From the NCBI RefSeq assembly GCF_000835495.1, contig NW_015622542.1:4672485-4736484 (forward strand): a DNA stretch of 64,000 nucleotides, in the 5' to 3' direction. The translations under genes were made by a program, and so were the position numbers. Each line of letters begins with the position of its first letter. The first letter of the stretch is position 1. Of the stretch, positions 1 to 12,299 are shown piece by piece. The stretch comes from Cladophialophora immunda. Lineage: Eukaryota; Ascomycota; Eurotiomycetes; Chaetothyriales; Herpotrichiellaceae. A model generated the notes under the pieces. It made no database searches. It was not told the origin of the DNA and was given only the letters and a program-made list of their open reading frames with translations.

Positions 1-1
1 A

Positions 2-1219
2 ATCTTGAGGATGTTCGTACAAATGCTGGGCGTAGATTGCACAGAAAGGAAATATGAGATTGGCATATACTATACGTTGGGTCGGCACCATCCCCCTCAC
101 CCGGATGTCATTGATGCAATTCGTGATTTGTGCGCAATCTACCCCAGGAAAGCTGTCCGCGCTCTCAAAGGACAGCTTGAACTTGTGAATGAGGCATTTG
201 AATGGGCCATAGATAAAATTACACGGAGATTTTACGATTCCCCTCTGGAGGGTGCTGAAGAGGGCGCTAAAGATGATTTTGCAATTGCTATTAGCGGCCT
301 TGAAGGACAACAAAATCTCCCGGCCCATGTGGTGGAAGCTTGGACGGAAATGCTGGAAATAAAGGTTCGTGAAGGACCTAAGCACTCTTTGCGCGAGATC
401 GGAAACCTCATTCAGCTAGGAGAGTTGATCACCAAACAAGAAAGCCTCCGCTCGAAGGTCATCGATGCCTTCGTTTCTTTAGTCGAAGATTTCGCCGTGT
501 TATATGAGGGTATCGGGCCGACTTTATCCGATATCTATGGTCGACCGGTCTTCGTTAAGCCGTTGATCAATGTGATTGTGAATTCTGAGAGAGAATTTCA
601 AGCGATTGCTGCAGCATTGGTATTGAACTGGGAGACGAACCTCTGTCAGGAGTGGGTGGACTGTTTGAGGGACATGCTGACTGTTAGGCCTCATTCCGCT
701 TTGGAAGCTAGCAAATCGCTGGCCGCTGCCGTTCTGCTTTGCAAGCAAGTTAAGCTTCACACAAGCATTATCTCGACTCTTCACGAATTCACTAGTTCAG
801 GCGAGTACGATTACGGGTTTGGGATCCTCCGGTTGAAGCGGCACCGCCAAGAGGACTGTGAACAGAAAGCGGCACAGAGGATCCTAGACGCAATGCTCTT
901 CGCCATAGCCAACATGGGGAGACTCTGGGGTGGGCGGCACATCGAGCAGTTCTGCGAAAATCTTGAGGGATTTGATTGTTCCGCCATACGGGATATCCTG
1001 CGCACGGCACTTCTACAGCGACCGTTTGAGGACACGGTCCCTGCATATATCGATGGAGAAAACATTTGGTACTATGACGCGAACGGAAAATTGGTGTCTC
1101 GTCATCTGGAAAAACCAAATAAATTCCGAAAACGATTCCGGAGGGCTCAACGAGAGGCAGGGATTCCGGAGTGGGGGCTCGTAGCAGCCACTGCGAGCAG
1201 GGACAGTTGGTTGCAGTAG
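2..1219 (+). CDS. Hypothetical protein, 5'-truncated by window edge
   Basis: The reading frame is already open at the left edge and runs to a TAG at 1217-1219, so the gene begins outside the window; the first ATG in frame is at 11. About 400 residues are visible. The product is soluble-looking and largely helical, with no signal peptide, membrane segment or motif that I recognise. The C-terminal 50 residues are basic (Lys/Arg rich around a KFRKRFRRAQRE stretch), which would suit a nuclear or nucleic-acid-binding role, but this is only inference. No intron signals are needed in the visible part. The next gene (CHMP1/DID2) is on the same strand 0.8 kb downstream. Confidence 0.6.
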   Translation: MLRMFVQMLGVDCTERKYEIGIYYTLGRHHPPHPDVIDAIRDLCAIYPRKAVRALKGQLELVNEAFEWAIDKITRRFYDSPLEGAEEGAKDDFAIAISGLEGQQNLPAHVVEAWTEMLEIKVREGPKHSLREIGNLIQLGELITKQESLRSKVIDAFVSLVEDFAVLYEGIGPTLSDIYGRPVFVKPLINVIVNSEREFQAIAAALVLNWETNLCQEWVDCLRDMLTVRPHSALEASKSLAAAVLLCKQVKLHTSIISTLHEFTSSGEYDYGFGILRLKRHRQEDCEQKAAQRILDAMLFAIANMGRLWGGRHIEQFCENLEGFDCSAIRDILRTALLQRPFEDTVPAYIDGENIWYYDANGKLVSRHLEKPNKFRKRFRRAQREAGIPEWGLVAATASRDSWLQ

Positions 1220-2046
1220 AATGCCGGGGCTGAGGCAGAGACATACTGATACAATTAGTGAACAAGGAATCTTCGAATAGGATTTCACAATCAATGAGGA
1301 ATCGAACGACATGAAATGCAAGGCTACGCAGTGGAATGGCCATACCACAAACAGACAGGGTGAAGTATTAGCGTACAAAAAGACGATGGAAACCACAGAG
1401 ACTAGGCAATGCTATTCAAGGGAGCTCATTCGTAGAAGTATAAAGACTTACGGCTCAGTAATGGCAACAAAGCTGTCGCGGCTGTCCCAAGAAAAAGAGG
1501 GGGGGGGCGAATCTTCTCGTGTGGTCGATCCATACAACTAAAAGCGCATGGAATTCGTCAGGTCAAAGCCACACAGTCACTCAGCTACTAGAGTTTTAGG
1601 CCACGACTGATGTGCTGCGGATTACTATCAGCGGAGCGAATGTGTGCATTCTCTTGATATGTATTTGACTGGCAAGGCTCCGCTTGTATCCACCGAGTGT
1701 TACTGACGAGGCTGAATACGCAACACCTTCTCCGGCTAAACATCGGAGAAGAGGGGCCTTGGCAAGTCCCCGCCATCGTCATCCACTGCCCTCGCTGCAA
1801 CTTGCACCAGGCTTCACATCATTTGTTTCCAGACCACCTACATCGCACTTTTCCCGCTACTGCCTATATTTCACAAATCCGACCTCTCCTGAACCAAGAT
1901 CTGAAGACACTTCTTCCCTCGCAACCTCCTGATACAGCTAACCGCTCTATCTGCGCTAATTCGCCTGAACGGCTAGCCGCCGTATCCGCGCAAGGAACAG
2001 CAGTCGTGTGTCGGTCTTGTGAGATATTCCTACGCTCAAGATCACA
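1220..2046. other. Intergenic, 3' and 5' flanks
   Basis: No convincing gene is seen. Short open frames at 1311-1541 (+) and 1588-1800 (-) have no recognisable content. The stretch 1900-2046 is pyrimidine-rich, as expected for the 5' untranslated region of the CHMP1/DID2 gene. Confidence 0.5.
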
Positions 2047-2797
2047 ATGTCTGGCCTCGAAAAGGCCCTTTTCAACTTGAAGGTATGTTCTCAGTACTGG
2101 GTCAATCGACCTGGAAGCTGCACGGTTGCCCTCTGACCAGTGATTGCGGGCGGGTTGGCCTCAACCACCACTGCTCTCTCCAACACCCTTAAACTGACCA
2201 CCCTACTGCCAGTTCACCTCCAAGCAACTCAATAGGCAAGCTGCCAAAGCCGACCGAGACTCCCGTGCCGAACAGGCCAAACTCAAGAAAGCCCTGACTC
2301 AAACCCCGCCCCAACCCCAGATCGCCCGACTGTACGCCACGAATTCGGTCCGCAACTCGCAGCAAAGGATCCAGCTCCTTACATTGGCTGCCCGAATCGA
2401 CGCCGTGGCCGCCCGTGTCCAAACAGCCATAACCATGCGCACGGTGACGGCGTCGATGGCGCAGACGGTCAAGGGAATGGACGCCGCGCTGAAGAACATG
2501 GACTTGGAAAAGATCGGGGCCGTGATGGAGAAGTTCGAGTCACAGTTTGAAGATCTGGACGTGGTTTCGGGCTATTACGAAGGCGTAGCGGGCGGTGTCG
2601 AGAGTCAACAAGTCGGCGTCGAAGGGCAGAGCGAGGTCGAGGCCTTGATGAGCAGGGTCGCCGACGAAGCGGGGGTTGAGCTGTCCCAGGAAATGCAGCA
2701 GAATGTGCCGGAACACGAGCTACCGGCAAATGAGACTGCAGAGAGGGCGAAGCTGGAAGAAGGCTTGGGAGACAGATTGCGAGCCTTGAGAAATTGA
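2047..2797 (+). CDS. did2: ESCRT-III subunit CHMP1/Did2 (Vps46)
   Basis: This is an accessory ESCRT-III protein that binds membrane-assembled ESCRT-III on endosomes and recruits the ATPase Vps4 for multivesicular-body sorting. Two exons are visible: 2047-2082 encodes the first 12 residues (MSGLEKALFNLK), then a 130-nt intron (GTATGT start, CTGAC branch-like site near 2195, AG at 2211-2212), then 2213-2797. The spliced product is 206 aa, close to the ~200 aa usual for the family. The N-terminal basic helices (KQLNRQAAKADRDSRAEQAK) and the RIDAVAARVQTAITM helix are typical of CHMP1. The C-terminus LGDRLRALRN is a clear MIT-interacting motif (MIM1). Its stop is 381 bp from the convergent FMO gene. 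I am confident of the family; no oddities were seen. Confidence 0.95.
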
Positions 2798-3178
2798 GCC
2801 GCGAAATCGGCACCATGCGGCTGGGGTGTATCGTTTCCGAACTGAATTTGTGCTGGCTAGATTGCGTGGAGCGAGAAAATGACTCAGGAAAGGGCATGCG
2901 GCGTTTGAGGATTCTATATAGCTTTTTTCCGGTCAATATACAAGCAGTTCAGCGCCAGGAGACCCGCATAGGCGGTTGTTTCTTTCCGTGACCGCCTTCG
3001 ATACATGGGACGATTCTCGACAAAGCCATGCAATCAAGGAACGTAAGGAGAGACAGAACTGGCAGCGAGAACCATTAGGACCTGCGAGTCTGAAAAAGAT
3101 CATTACCACGCGCCACATACGAGGCAAAGCGCCAGCAAATTCCGTTTAACTGGTCCTACTGCTATTCGAAGAAAGGAC
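2798..3178. other. Convergent 3' intergenic region
   Basis: Tail-to-tail spacer between CHMP1/DID2 (+) and the FMO gene (-). Only 3' untranslated sequence is expected; no gene or repeat was seen. Confidence 0.5.
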
Positions 3179-4877
3179 TCAAACCGGCTTTCCAGCGCCC
3201 TTCAACTTCTCCATCGCCCTTAACCTCTCCTCACGCCTCGCTTTTGCGATCTTATTGTCCTCGATGACCTGCCTCTTCGCACCGGCCCAGGGCTTACGCC
3301 TGCCCATGTCGAACAGGCGCCAGATGGCAGGGGAGAACAGGCCAGTCTTGCACAGACGGTAGAAGGCCGGGTCGCTCCACCAGAAGCGCCAGGCGCGCCA
3401 GCTGAAGAGCGTGGAGGGCGAGGCGCCAAAGTGCGCGAACACACCCGTGCCGGCCGTGCGGTCCAGCCAGCGCAGCTGTTCCGGCGTGCGCATGAAGACC
3501 GCGTAGAAGTTCGTCATGAACTTGGACCGGCGCACCAGGCTGCGGCGCCAGGCGAGGTGGTCGCGGTGCCACTTGAGCATGTCGTCCAGAGACGGGAGGT
3601 GCGAGCGGCCCAGCCAGATTTGGGACACGGCCATGGTGACCAGTTCGAACTGCACGAAGCCTGGGACTGGGACAATGGCGCCCTGCCCCAGGAATGCCAG
3701 CGAGTTGCGCACGTCAGCGTCCGGGTGGAGGGGGAAGATGTTGCGATACAAGACAGGCGGCTCGTCGGCAACCGGGTACGGGTTGTATTCTTTGGGCGCA
3801 CAAGGGACGGCGGCCTCGTAGCCCGTGGCGTAGATGATGGAGTCGACGTCGTCGAGCACGCGCCCGCCGGTTAGTCGTATGGCTTTTGGTCCGATGATTT
3901 CTTGCACTGCCGACACGGGCTCCGCGAAGCCGCTCTCGAGGTAAGGGTAGACCGCATCGGCGACCAAAGGGGTTGTCGTGGCTAATGACGGCGCCGGCGT
4001 GAGGTTCCATTCCTTGGGCTGGTACGGAAATGCGTTTTTCGACATCACCGTGAGCCACTTGGTGAGGGCCCATGTCCACAGCCTAGGGAACCACGTCTCC
4101 ATGAAGACTTGGACGAACATGAGTGACACAGTTAGAGCTTGGTCAAAGGTCTTGCCATCTGCCGTATAGCGAGAAATCTGTGGGGGTGACACATTTAGCA
4201 ATGGCGCCATAAACACTGAACTTGAGGGGAGCAACAGTATGACCTACCAGGAGCAAGCCGTTCTTGTGGGCCAGATAGACCTTTTTGGCGTGTTGGGCCA
4301 ACTCAACGACGAGATCCTGTGCGGTCGCGTGAAATCCGACCAGGAGGACGTTCTGCCCCTGGAAGCGAGATGGGTGAGGGAACTGTATAGCGTGGAGGAC
4401 GTCTCCTTTGAACTTTGCAATGTCCTTCAACTTTGGGGACCGCGGAAGGACGAAGGAGCCGGGAGACACGATCAACTTGTCGAAGAAGTCGGTGTGGCTG
4501 GTTCCATCCTGGACGTATTCGACGGCCCATTTCCCCTGGATTCTCGAGAATGTCTTGACTTCGGCTTGGAGGCGAATATGTGGCCGCAGCCCAAAATGGT
4601 CACAGTAGCTCTCCATGTACTGCCAGATTTGTTTCGCCGTGGGGAAGTCGTCCACAGCGTCTGAGAAGGGGTAGTCTGAGAAGGCGGCGCGGAACCGACT
4701 GCTGTTGAAGACTGTCCCCTCCGTGACCGAGAGCATAGAGTCGTACGACTGCTTCCACAACCCGCCCACCCAGCTTCGCTTCTCGAACCCGGACACTTCA
4801 AACCCATCCTCTTTGAGGTTCTTCAGCGCCATGAGCCCCAGAGGACCCATGCCGACAACGGCGACTGTGATGGCCAT
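3179..4877 (-). CDS. Flavin-containing monooxygenase (FMO-like)
   Basis: This is a predicted FAD/NADPH-dependent monooxygenase for N- or S-oxygenation of a small substrate. Exons on the minus strand are 4877-4248 and 4177-3179, separated by a 70-nt intron (GTAGGT...CCCCACAG). The product is 542 aa, a normal FMO length. Visible motifs are the FAD Rossmann signature GMGPLG (residues 9-14), the FMO-identifying motif FKGDVLHAIQF (156-166), the second dinucleotide site GFHATAQD (181-188) and the conserved YATGY (326-330). Start codon choice: the Rossmann motif begins nine residues in, as usual. No signal peptide is seen. Hydrophobic or aromatic helices at about 225-255 may give membrane association. 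Substrate is unknown and neighbours do not help. A Baeyer-Villiger enzyme is less likely because the FMO motif fits better. Confidence 0.9.
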
Positions 4878-6162
4878 GGTTTCCGCTTGAACTCAGAAGG
4901 TAGTCAGAAGAAGGAAGAGTTCAATGCGGTTCGTCTGTCTTCTGGTCTGCCCATTGAGGCAGCCATAAGAAAACGTCTAGGCGCCGAGAACCCTCTTTAT
5001 GCCCATGCGTCGTTTAGCATTATTCCTTTGCCATTCCATCCCTCGTTAAATTTACCGAGAATCTTAGGTACCTTTCGGGTGAGGGTGTGTTGGAATGGAA
5101 CAGACGGTGTGCTGCAAGGCACGTTGACGCAAGCCCTGTTGACCACACTGTCAGGACACGCGCCCAAGATGCCACCCTATTGGAGCGTTATTGCGCCGTT
5201 CTGGACGCTAGGATACGAGCAAAGCTTCCATGATAGACAATACCAGGCGCCGTTTCCTGGTCTATGCCGTTGTGCCGGAGCCGCGCCTAGACACAGTCAG
5301 CGATTGCCACCATGACCTCGTCGAGGGATTGGCCATATCGTGGCGGGCTATTCAGGCAACCCAACCCTCTTGAGTATTCAGGCCTAGTCTCAGGCAAACC
5401 GTGCGCTCTCTGCACCACGCTCTGGTTGCGAAAGAAGGTAGATAATGTGGAAAATGGGGGTGTCTGTCGCCGTCATTTCCGATAGCCTTCACGACGAGTG
5501 TGAAGCACACAAGCCAAAAACACCCCTCCCTCAACCTCCTGCGGAAGGACCATCGACCAGGTGCGCATGCTGACAGCGGCGCCAACACACTGATTTTCAG
5601 GCATTGGTGCACCTCATTGGGATCCGCTCAGCTGATGCAGGTGTCTCATAGATATGAGAGATACCGACACAGAGGTGGATAAATATTTCTGGGTGGTGTT
5701 GTGATGAGGTCGAAGTGAGAGAACGAGGAAAGGAAGGCGTGATGCTGTCAGACGCGTCAGACGTGCTCTTTTTGGTTTGTCTGCTCCATCTGTCCTTTGG
5801 ATGCGTGGTGCGTGCCTAGGCTTGTGCAAAACTTCCTTGATCAGCGATAACACAGATCCCACAGTCCACAATCCGCCTTGATGCATGGAGCGACACACAA
5901 ACAAAGCAGCACGTGCACGGACCGCGAATGCCGTCCTCGCTCGACCCAAACCAACCTTCGTTCGGGCCTTGTGACACGACCTCGTTCGCTTATCTTCGGA
6001 GAGACGTCATATGGCGGATTCCCTCCGCGCTCATTGTTGTCAGTCGTGTCTCTGCAGAGGTCGAGGACAGGAAAGAGAGAGAACAGTTCACAATTGGGGA
6101 TCACAGGTGTCTAAGAAGCATGCTTTGCATATGCGCTGCCTAGACTCTGATGCATTACTGCC
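4878..6162. other. Intergenic, no gene seen
   Basis: About 1.3 kb between the FMO start and the 3' end of the TTC36-like gene. A frame at 4887-5315 (+) has no domain, and its translation looks like chance. The region presumably holds the FMO promoter and the TTC36-like 3' UTR. Confidence 0.4.
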
Positions 6163-6870
6163 CTACAAGGCTATGTGAGGTTGGTAAAAGTCCGATATTT
6201 CCTTCGTCAACGCCTCCCTCACTATTGATCCACACAACTTTGCATACGGGTTGGTCTTCACCGCTAGCTGCCGTGCGGTTTCATTTCCATAACGGCCTCC
6301 GATCCCAAGCTCCCGGCTTGCCGCCTCCTCGAGCTCCTCGGTCGATAGGGCATTGAGATGTGGCACCGCCGCTAGCATCTTTTGATTGTCTTCGGACTTG
6401 CTTGCCAGAAGCAGGAGATAACCCCGGTGCGTATGTGCTGATGCAAGAACCTTTGCATCAAAGCCAGAAAGGGTTGTGTTGGGTCCAGTTGGAGTCGAAA
6501 GTGAGATAGCCTGAGCAAGGTCTTGAAAGATCTGAGCCACAATGTCTGGGCTCCTGGGAAGGTCTTCGTCCTTCACGAGCATTCGTCGTGCTTGCGCCCT
6601 GTTGTTCCACGCAGAGGCATATGAGGGTGCATTTGTGATGATTTCCGTCAACTGAGATATAGAGTGCTCAACGTCGGTCTGTTGGGGCTGTTCCTGATTA
6701 ACTGATCGCAGTGCAAGTCGTTCCTGTTCCCGGAGCCTTCTCAGATTGCTGTGTGTTTGGTCGTCACGCTTGCTGTTGTCGACTTGTACAGTGCTTGATA
6801 GTGAGGATTCTGGGTCGAACAGTGCCGACAAGACGCTGAAGTCATTCGCGCTGAGTCCAGGGGCTGCCAT
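6163..6870 (-). CDS. TTC36-like tetratricopeptide repeat protein
   Basis: A 235-aa protein with TTC36 hallmarks: an N-terminal segment beginning MAAPGLSANDFSVLSALFDP, a TPR core with ASAWNNRAQARRM, and a C-terminal NPYAKLCGSIVREAL close to the NPYA-LC signature of animal TTC36. I chose the ATG at 6870 because family members begin shortly before the L-x-A-L-F-x-P motif; the frame is open to 7038. No intron is needed. TPR proteins scaffold protein contacts. In mammals, TTC36 has been reported to protect 4-hydroxyphenylpyruvate dioxygenase from degradation, and here the gene is divergent from exactly that enzyme. It may correspond to Aspergillus fumigatus hmgX, a tyrosine-cluster gene needed for pyomelanin; that equivalence is inference from memory and should be tested. 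Confidence 0.85.
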   Translation of the reverse strand: MAAPGLSANDFSVLSALFDPESSLSSTVQVDNSKRDDQTHSNLRRLREQERLALRSVNQEQPQQTDVEHSISQLTEIITNAPSYASAWNNRAQARRMLVKDEDLPRSPDIVAQIFQDLAQAISLSTPTGPNTTLSGFDAKVLASAHTHRGYLLLLASKSEDNQKMLAAVPHLNALSTEELEEAASRELGIGGRYGNETARQLAVKTNPYAKLCGSIVREALTKEISDFYQPHIAL

Positions 6871-8591
<1,721 letters not shown>

Positions 8592-8981
8592 TTGTTAACA
8601 AAAAGTAATCTTATTGCTGGCACAGTTGTTCATGCTCGTTTCTCAGACACTTGGGGATTGGAGCGAGAGCGATAACGAGCATATAGCCGGCAGCAGGAGT
8701 CTTGGAATTAGCGCGTATATTGCTGAAATATTTCGCTCCTCTTGCCCAATTATTATGTTGCCGTCGCTAGATCCAATGCGTTCTGAAGAGAAGATGGAGA
8801 TGGAGAATGGAATGCGACGTTGAGCCGAAGTCGGACCCGAAAGGCTGAACATAGAATCCCATAAAATGACGGAAATTCTTCCGACTTCATGTCCTCGACT
8901 GTGAACAACCCCGGTGTCTCATTCTCCCTTCAACATGTATACAACAACCTCGGGGCGGTAGGTCGGTGGTAGGGTCAGGGT
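8592..8981. other. Intergenic, HPPD 3' end and regulator promoter
   Basis: Same-strand spacer of 390 bp. No gene seen; expected to hold the HPPD 3' UTR and the promoter of the Zn2Cys6 gene. Confidence 0.5.
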
Positions 8982-11226
8982 ATGAGTCAGACCAGTCCTT
9001 TGCAGAGTCGTGCTCGACAGGCTTGCGATCCATGTAGACGCAAGAAAGTGAGATGTCCTGGAGAACAACCAAGCTGCAGTTTCTGCACCCGCCTCAACCA
9101 GCAATGCAGCTACACACGCAGCAGCGATACCCGCGGATATCGCATCGAGAAAGACAGGTCAGGTGGGCGATTAAATGTGCGATTGTTCTACGAGGTCCTT
9201 GGGAATAAGCCGCTCACGAACCGAGTAGGAAGAGAGCCATGTCGATCGGCAACGTGTCCAGAGACTCGAGGCCAGGATGGAGCAGATCGCGGACGTCGTC
9301 AAGTCTGTGAGTTCCTTGAAGGCCTTCAAACTGCGACTGACGTCTCAGCACGCTTGTGGAGTTGCAATCGGGGCAGTCGACGGCTAGATTCCCTGGGACT
9401 TCAACGCAGTTGCTCCGCAGCTCTTCCGACACGCCCCAAGGAGAAGTCGACGGCGACATCAGTTCTCAGGGCGGTGTCTCGAGATTCGACCCTTTGCAAC
9501 GGTTGTGTCCCTCAATCGGTGCTCAACTCCAATGCTGATCAAGTGCAGACCAGATCCTCCGCCCGAGGTGCTCCAGGTATTAGTCAGGTTATATATCGAC
9601 AGGATCGCCGATCAACCTCTGCCTCTATTTGACATCAAAAGCCTGCCGTCCAGCGCGCCTCGATTCTCCAGAGGACTTCTCAGGAGCTTCCTAGCCTTGA
9701 CCGTTAGATATTCGAACATCGATTTCTTCAGAAATGCCCAAAGCCGTGCTGTAGAGTTCTACAAGAACTCTGCGTCCGAGATACTATTCGCCGGAGCGGC
9801 AGAGCCGACTGGTGACTTGGAAGCTCTTCAGGCCTTCTGTCTGCTATGTCTCAGCGAGATCGCAGGTTTGTCAAGATCCGTCGAGGATTGTATAGAGCTA
9901 ACGGAGGATCGAGCAGATGGGAAGACGATGAGGGCATGGATGGCTCTGGGGGTGGCTGTGCGAATGGCCATATGCTCAAACACAATGTTCAGCACAGCGA
10001 AAACCGTCTCTCCAAATACCGACCTATCCAGATGTTGCTGGAGCCTGTTCATTCTTGACCGAATGCACGGGAGCAGCTTTCGGAGTCTACCGGCCATCCC
10101 TACCGAAGAAAATCTACCTGAGATGCCGCCCTCGGGCAGACGGCCCCCATTAGCCTTGTCAAATAGGTCAGCAGACTTGGAAGGTGTGGAAGAGAAGGAT
10201 GCCGGTATCGACTCGTACGCTTTACAGCTGCTATCAATATGGGGCCGCTTGATGGCTTATCTGAGGACCATCAGAGAGGGAAAGCTTGAGGAAGCATGGA
10301 CCGCCAACTCAGTCTATCAACAGATCAAGTCCGAGATGTCTCGATTTGAAACTGTGCTCCCGGAGGTCCATCGTTTCAAGAATACTCGATTCCACGACAG
10401 AACAATTTCAGAACTGGAAGAGCAGCGTGGATACTGGGCGCCCTGGGTTTTCACACAGTGCATCTACCACACAATACACTGTACCCTAAACCACCCGTTT
10501 CTCCATATTGCTAGGATCCCCGGTCGGCCGAGACTCCGTTCTCCGTCGTTCCTCCAACATGCCACCGACCAAGCTGTGCTGCACTCGGCTTGGGTCGTCC
10601 TTGTCCTGAGACTGTGCGAGGAGAGGAACTTTACCGTCTTCGATCCATTTGTCGGTCACTTGGCTTCGATGATCGCAACGACACAGTTCTTCTTACAGTT
10701 CTCCAAGGATGAGTCGTTGGCAGTAAAGGCCTCCAGAGACTTCGAAATGCTGAGGCGCTATGTTGAGAAAATGGCGAACACTCACAGCCATCTGCTACAT
10801 ACTGTAAGTCTGGTGTATTCCTTGCCTTTGTCATTTGATCCTAATCCTTTGCAGGTTTCTAAGCTCTCTAGACTTGCGCAGTTCGCAACCTCACAGATCG
10901 ATACGGGCTTGAATAACCCACCAAAGGCCGAGACGGCACTGTTGTGGGACCTCCTCGACTATGCCGTGTCCTCGTCACCTATAGTCGACATTGGCGACTC
11001 ATCTGACAATGTAGAATTGAATGTCAATACTCAATTTCTATCCCCAATAAACCCAGACGCACCGTTGCCACGAACAGCCTTACAGAGCTCTCAAGAGCTC
11101 AGCTTGTCTGGAACAAATATATGGAACGATGCAACCTTCGAATTCGACATGGCCGATATCTCAAGTCTACCTGATGTGTCGGCGTTGATGATGCCAAACG
11201 AGGCTTGGACTGGCGGTCATTTGTGA
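8982..11226 (+). CDS. Zn2Cys6 transcription factor
   Basis: Fungal binuclear zinc-cluster regulator, nuclear. The cluster is complete: Cys15, 18, 25, 32, 35, 42 (ACDPCRRKKVRC...SCSFCTRLNQQC), followed by a coiled-coil-like RVQRLEARMEQIADVVKS and a large middle homology region (RLYIDRIADQPLPLFDI onward). My model has five exons: 8982-9176, 9229-9306, 9377-9504, 9549-10803, 10855-11226, giving 675 aa. The third and fourth junctions are the weakest: an alternative acceptor at 9361 and a 44-nt intron 9505-9548 are involved. The last intron (10804-10854, GTAAGT...TTTGCAG) is 51 nt and stop-free. Its position beside HPPD recalls the HmgR regulator of tyrosine clusters in Aspergillus, but the target is unproven. 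Confidence 0.85.
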
Positions 11227-11669
11227 AACTGGATCGGGTGCACCTTCGCCGCCTGGGACCCGGGGAGGCAGAAAATGACAGTCACCACACAAAGCAACGA
11301 TGAATCAATGCGTCGTGTGTTATCTGAGACCAGCAGAATTACGACTGAAACAGCCTTTGAGGAGGACTTCGTCTGGTCTCGATAGCTAGCAGTGGCACGG
11401 ACGAGGCTGAACGGTCGCAAGGCTGGGCTAAGCTTGGACCGGATCCGAAGTTCATCCGTTCCTGCTGCGCATTTGTCCACCCCTTGAGGCCAACTCAACA
11501 ATTTCGAAGGTCTCCACGCTGGCATTTACAAGCCCCTGCCCCTTTAGACGAGAGAACGCGTATATTCCTGCTGCTCACGGTTCCTCCCTGTCTTCACTTA
11601 GCCCTGTTTCCGCTACTCAGGCAAATTCGCGTCACCCCTCAGTACACAATTCCAAACAGAACACTCGAT
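11227..11669. other. Intergenic, GOT1 promoter
   Basis: 443 bp between the regulator stop and GOT1 exon 1 on the same strand. CT-rich stretches at about 11560-11620 suit a fungal core promoter. Nothing else seen. Confidence 0.45.
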
Positions 11670-12299
11670 ATGCCCAGCATGTGGCTCACGGATATGCAGA
11701 GTATGCGCCCTTTGCTTCCTCCTTTCTCGATCGCACAGAAAGCGGCTGACCATTCGCAGAGGTTGGTGTCGCGTTTTGCTCCGGAGGTAAATACATTGAC
11801 TGGATTGTTCGGGAATCATGAACTAATCGGCAAAAGGTGGAATGTTCTTGTTCGGAGGTGTCCTCATGTTCTTCGATCGCTCAATGTAGGTGTTCTCAGC
11901 CAGGGCTCTTGGACGACATAACTGACTTCTTCACAGGCTGGCGATGGGAAATGTCTGTTCGCCCAGAACTTTCGCAGTACCTGCATGCTGATTGAACCCC
12001 AGATCCTCTTCCTCATCGGCCTCACCCTCATCATCGGAATCCAAAAGACCTTTGTCTTCTTCGCCCGCCGTCAAAAACTGAAGGGGACCGCAGCATTTAT
12101 GGCTGGCATACTACTCATATTGATCCGGTGGCCACTGACTGGGTTCCTGGTTGAACTGTACGGGATATTCGTCCTCTTTGGCGACTTCTTCGCGACCATA
12201 GCATCTTTCGCCGGCAATATCCCTGTCGTGGGTCCGTACATCCAGATGGCTCTCGAGAAAATCTCGAGCGGTCGCCGAAATGCAGAATTGCCGGTATGA
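11670..12299 (+). CDS. got1: Golgi transport protein Got1
   Basis: Small tetraspan membrane protein acting in ER-Golgi vesicle traffic. Five exons: 11670-11700, 11760-11786, 11837-11885, 11937-11952, 12003-12299, with introns of 50-59 nt. Splicing gives 139 aa, or 136 aa from the second ATG at 11679, which better matches the family start MWLTDMQK. Recovered motifs include KVGVAFCSGG across exons 1-2, FLFGGVLMFFDRSMLAMGN across exons 3-4, and in exon 5 LFLIGLTLIIG, FFARRQKLKGT and RWPLTGFLVELYG, with the PVVGPYI loop near the C-terminus. Four hydrophobic helices are seen. Exon 4 is only 16 nt. The agreement with Got1 across every splice junction makes the model secure. Confidence 0.95.

Noticed and set aside
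3431..3874. Antisense open frames over the FMO gene
   Set aside because: Shadow of the FMO coding sequence; no independent motif.
4887..5315. 142-codon open frame (+) between the FMO and TTC36-like genes
   Set aside because: No domain, no family-like composition, and its start lies 10 bp from the FMO start in the opposite direction, where promoter is expected.
11985..12299. Short GOT1-like frame starting at its own ATG (MLIEPQ)
   Set aside because: This ATG falls in the fourth intron of the five-exon GOT1 gene; the upstream exons recover the conserved N-terminus.
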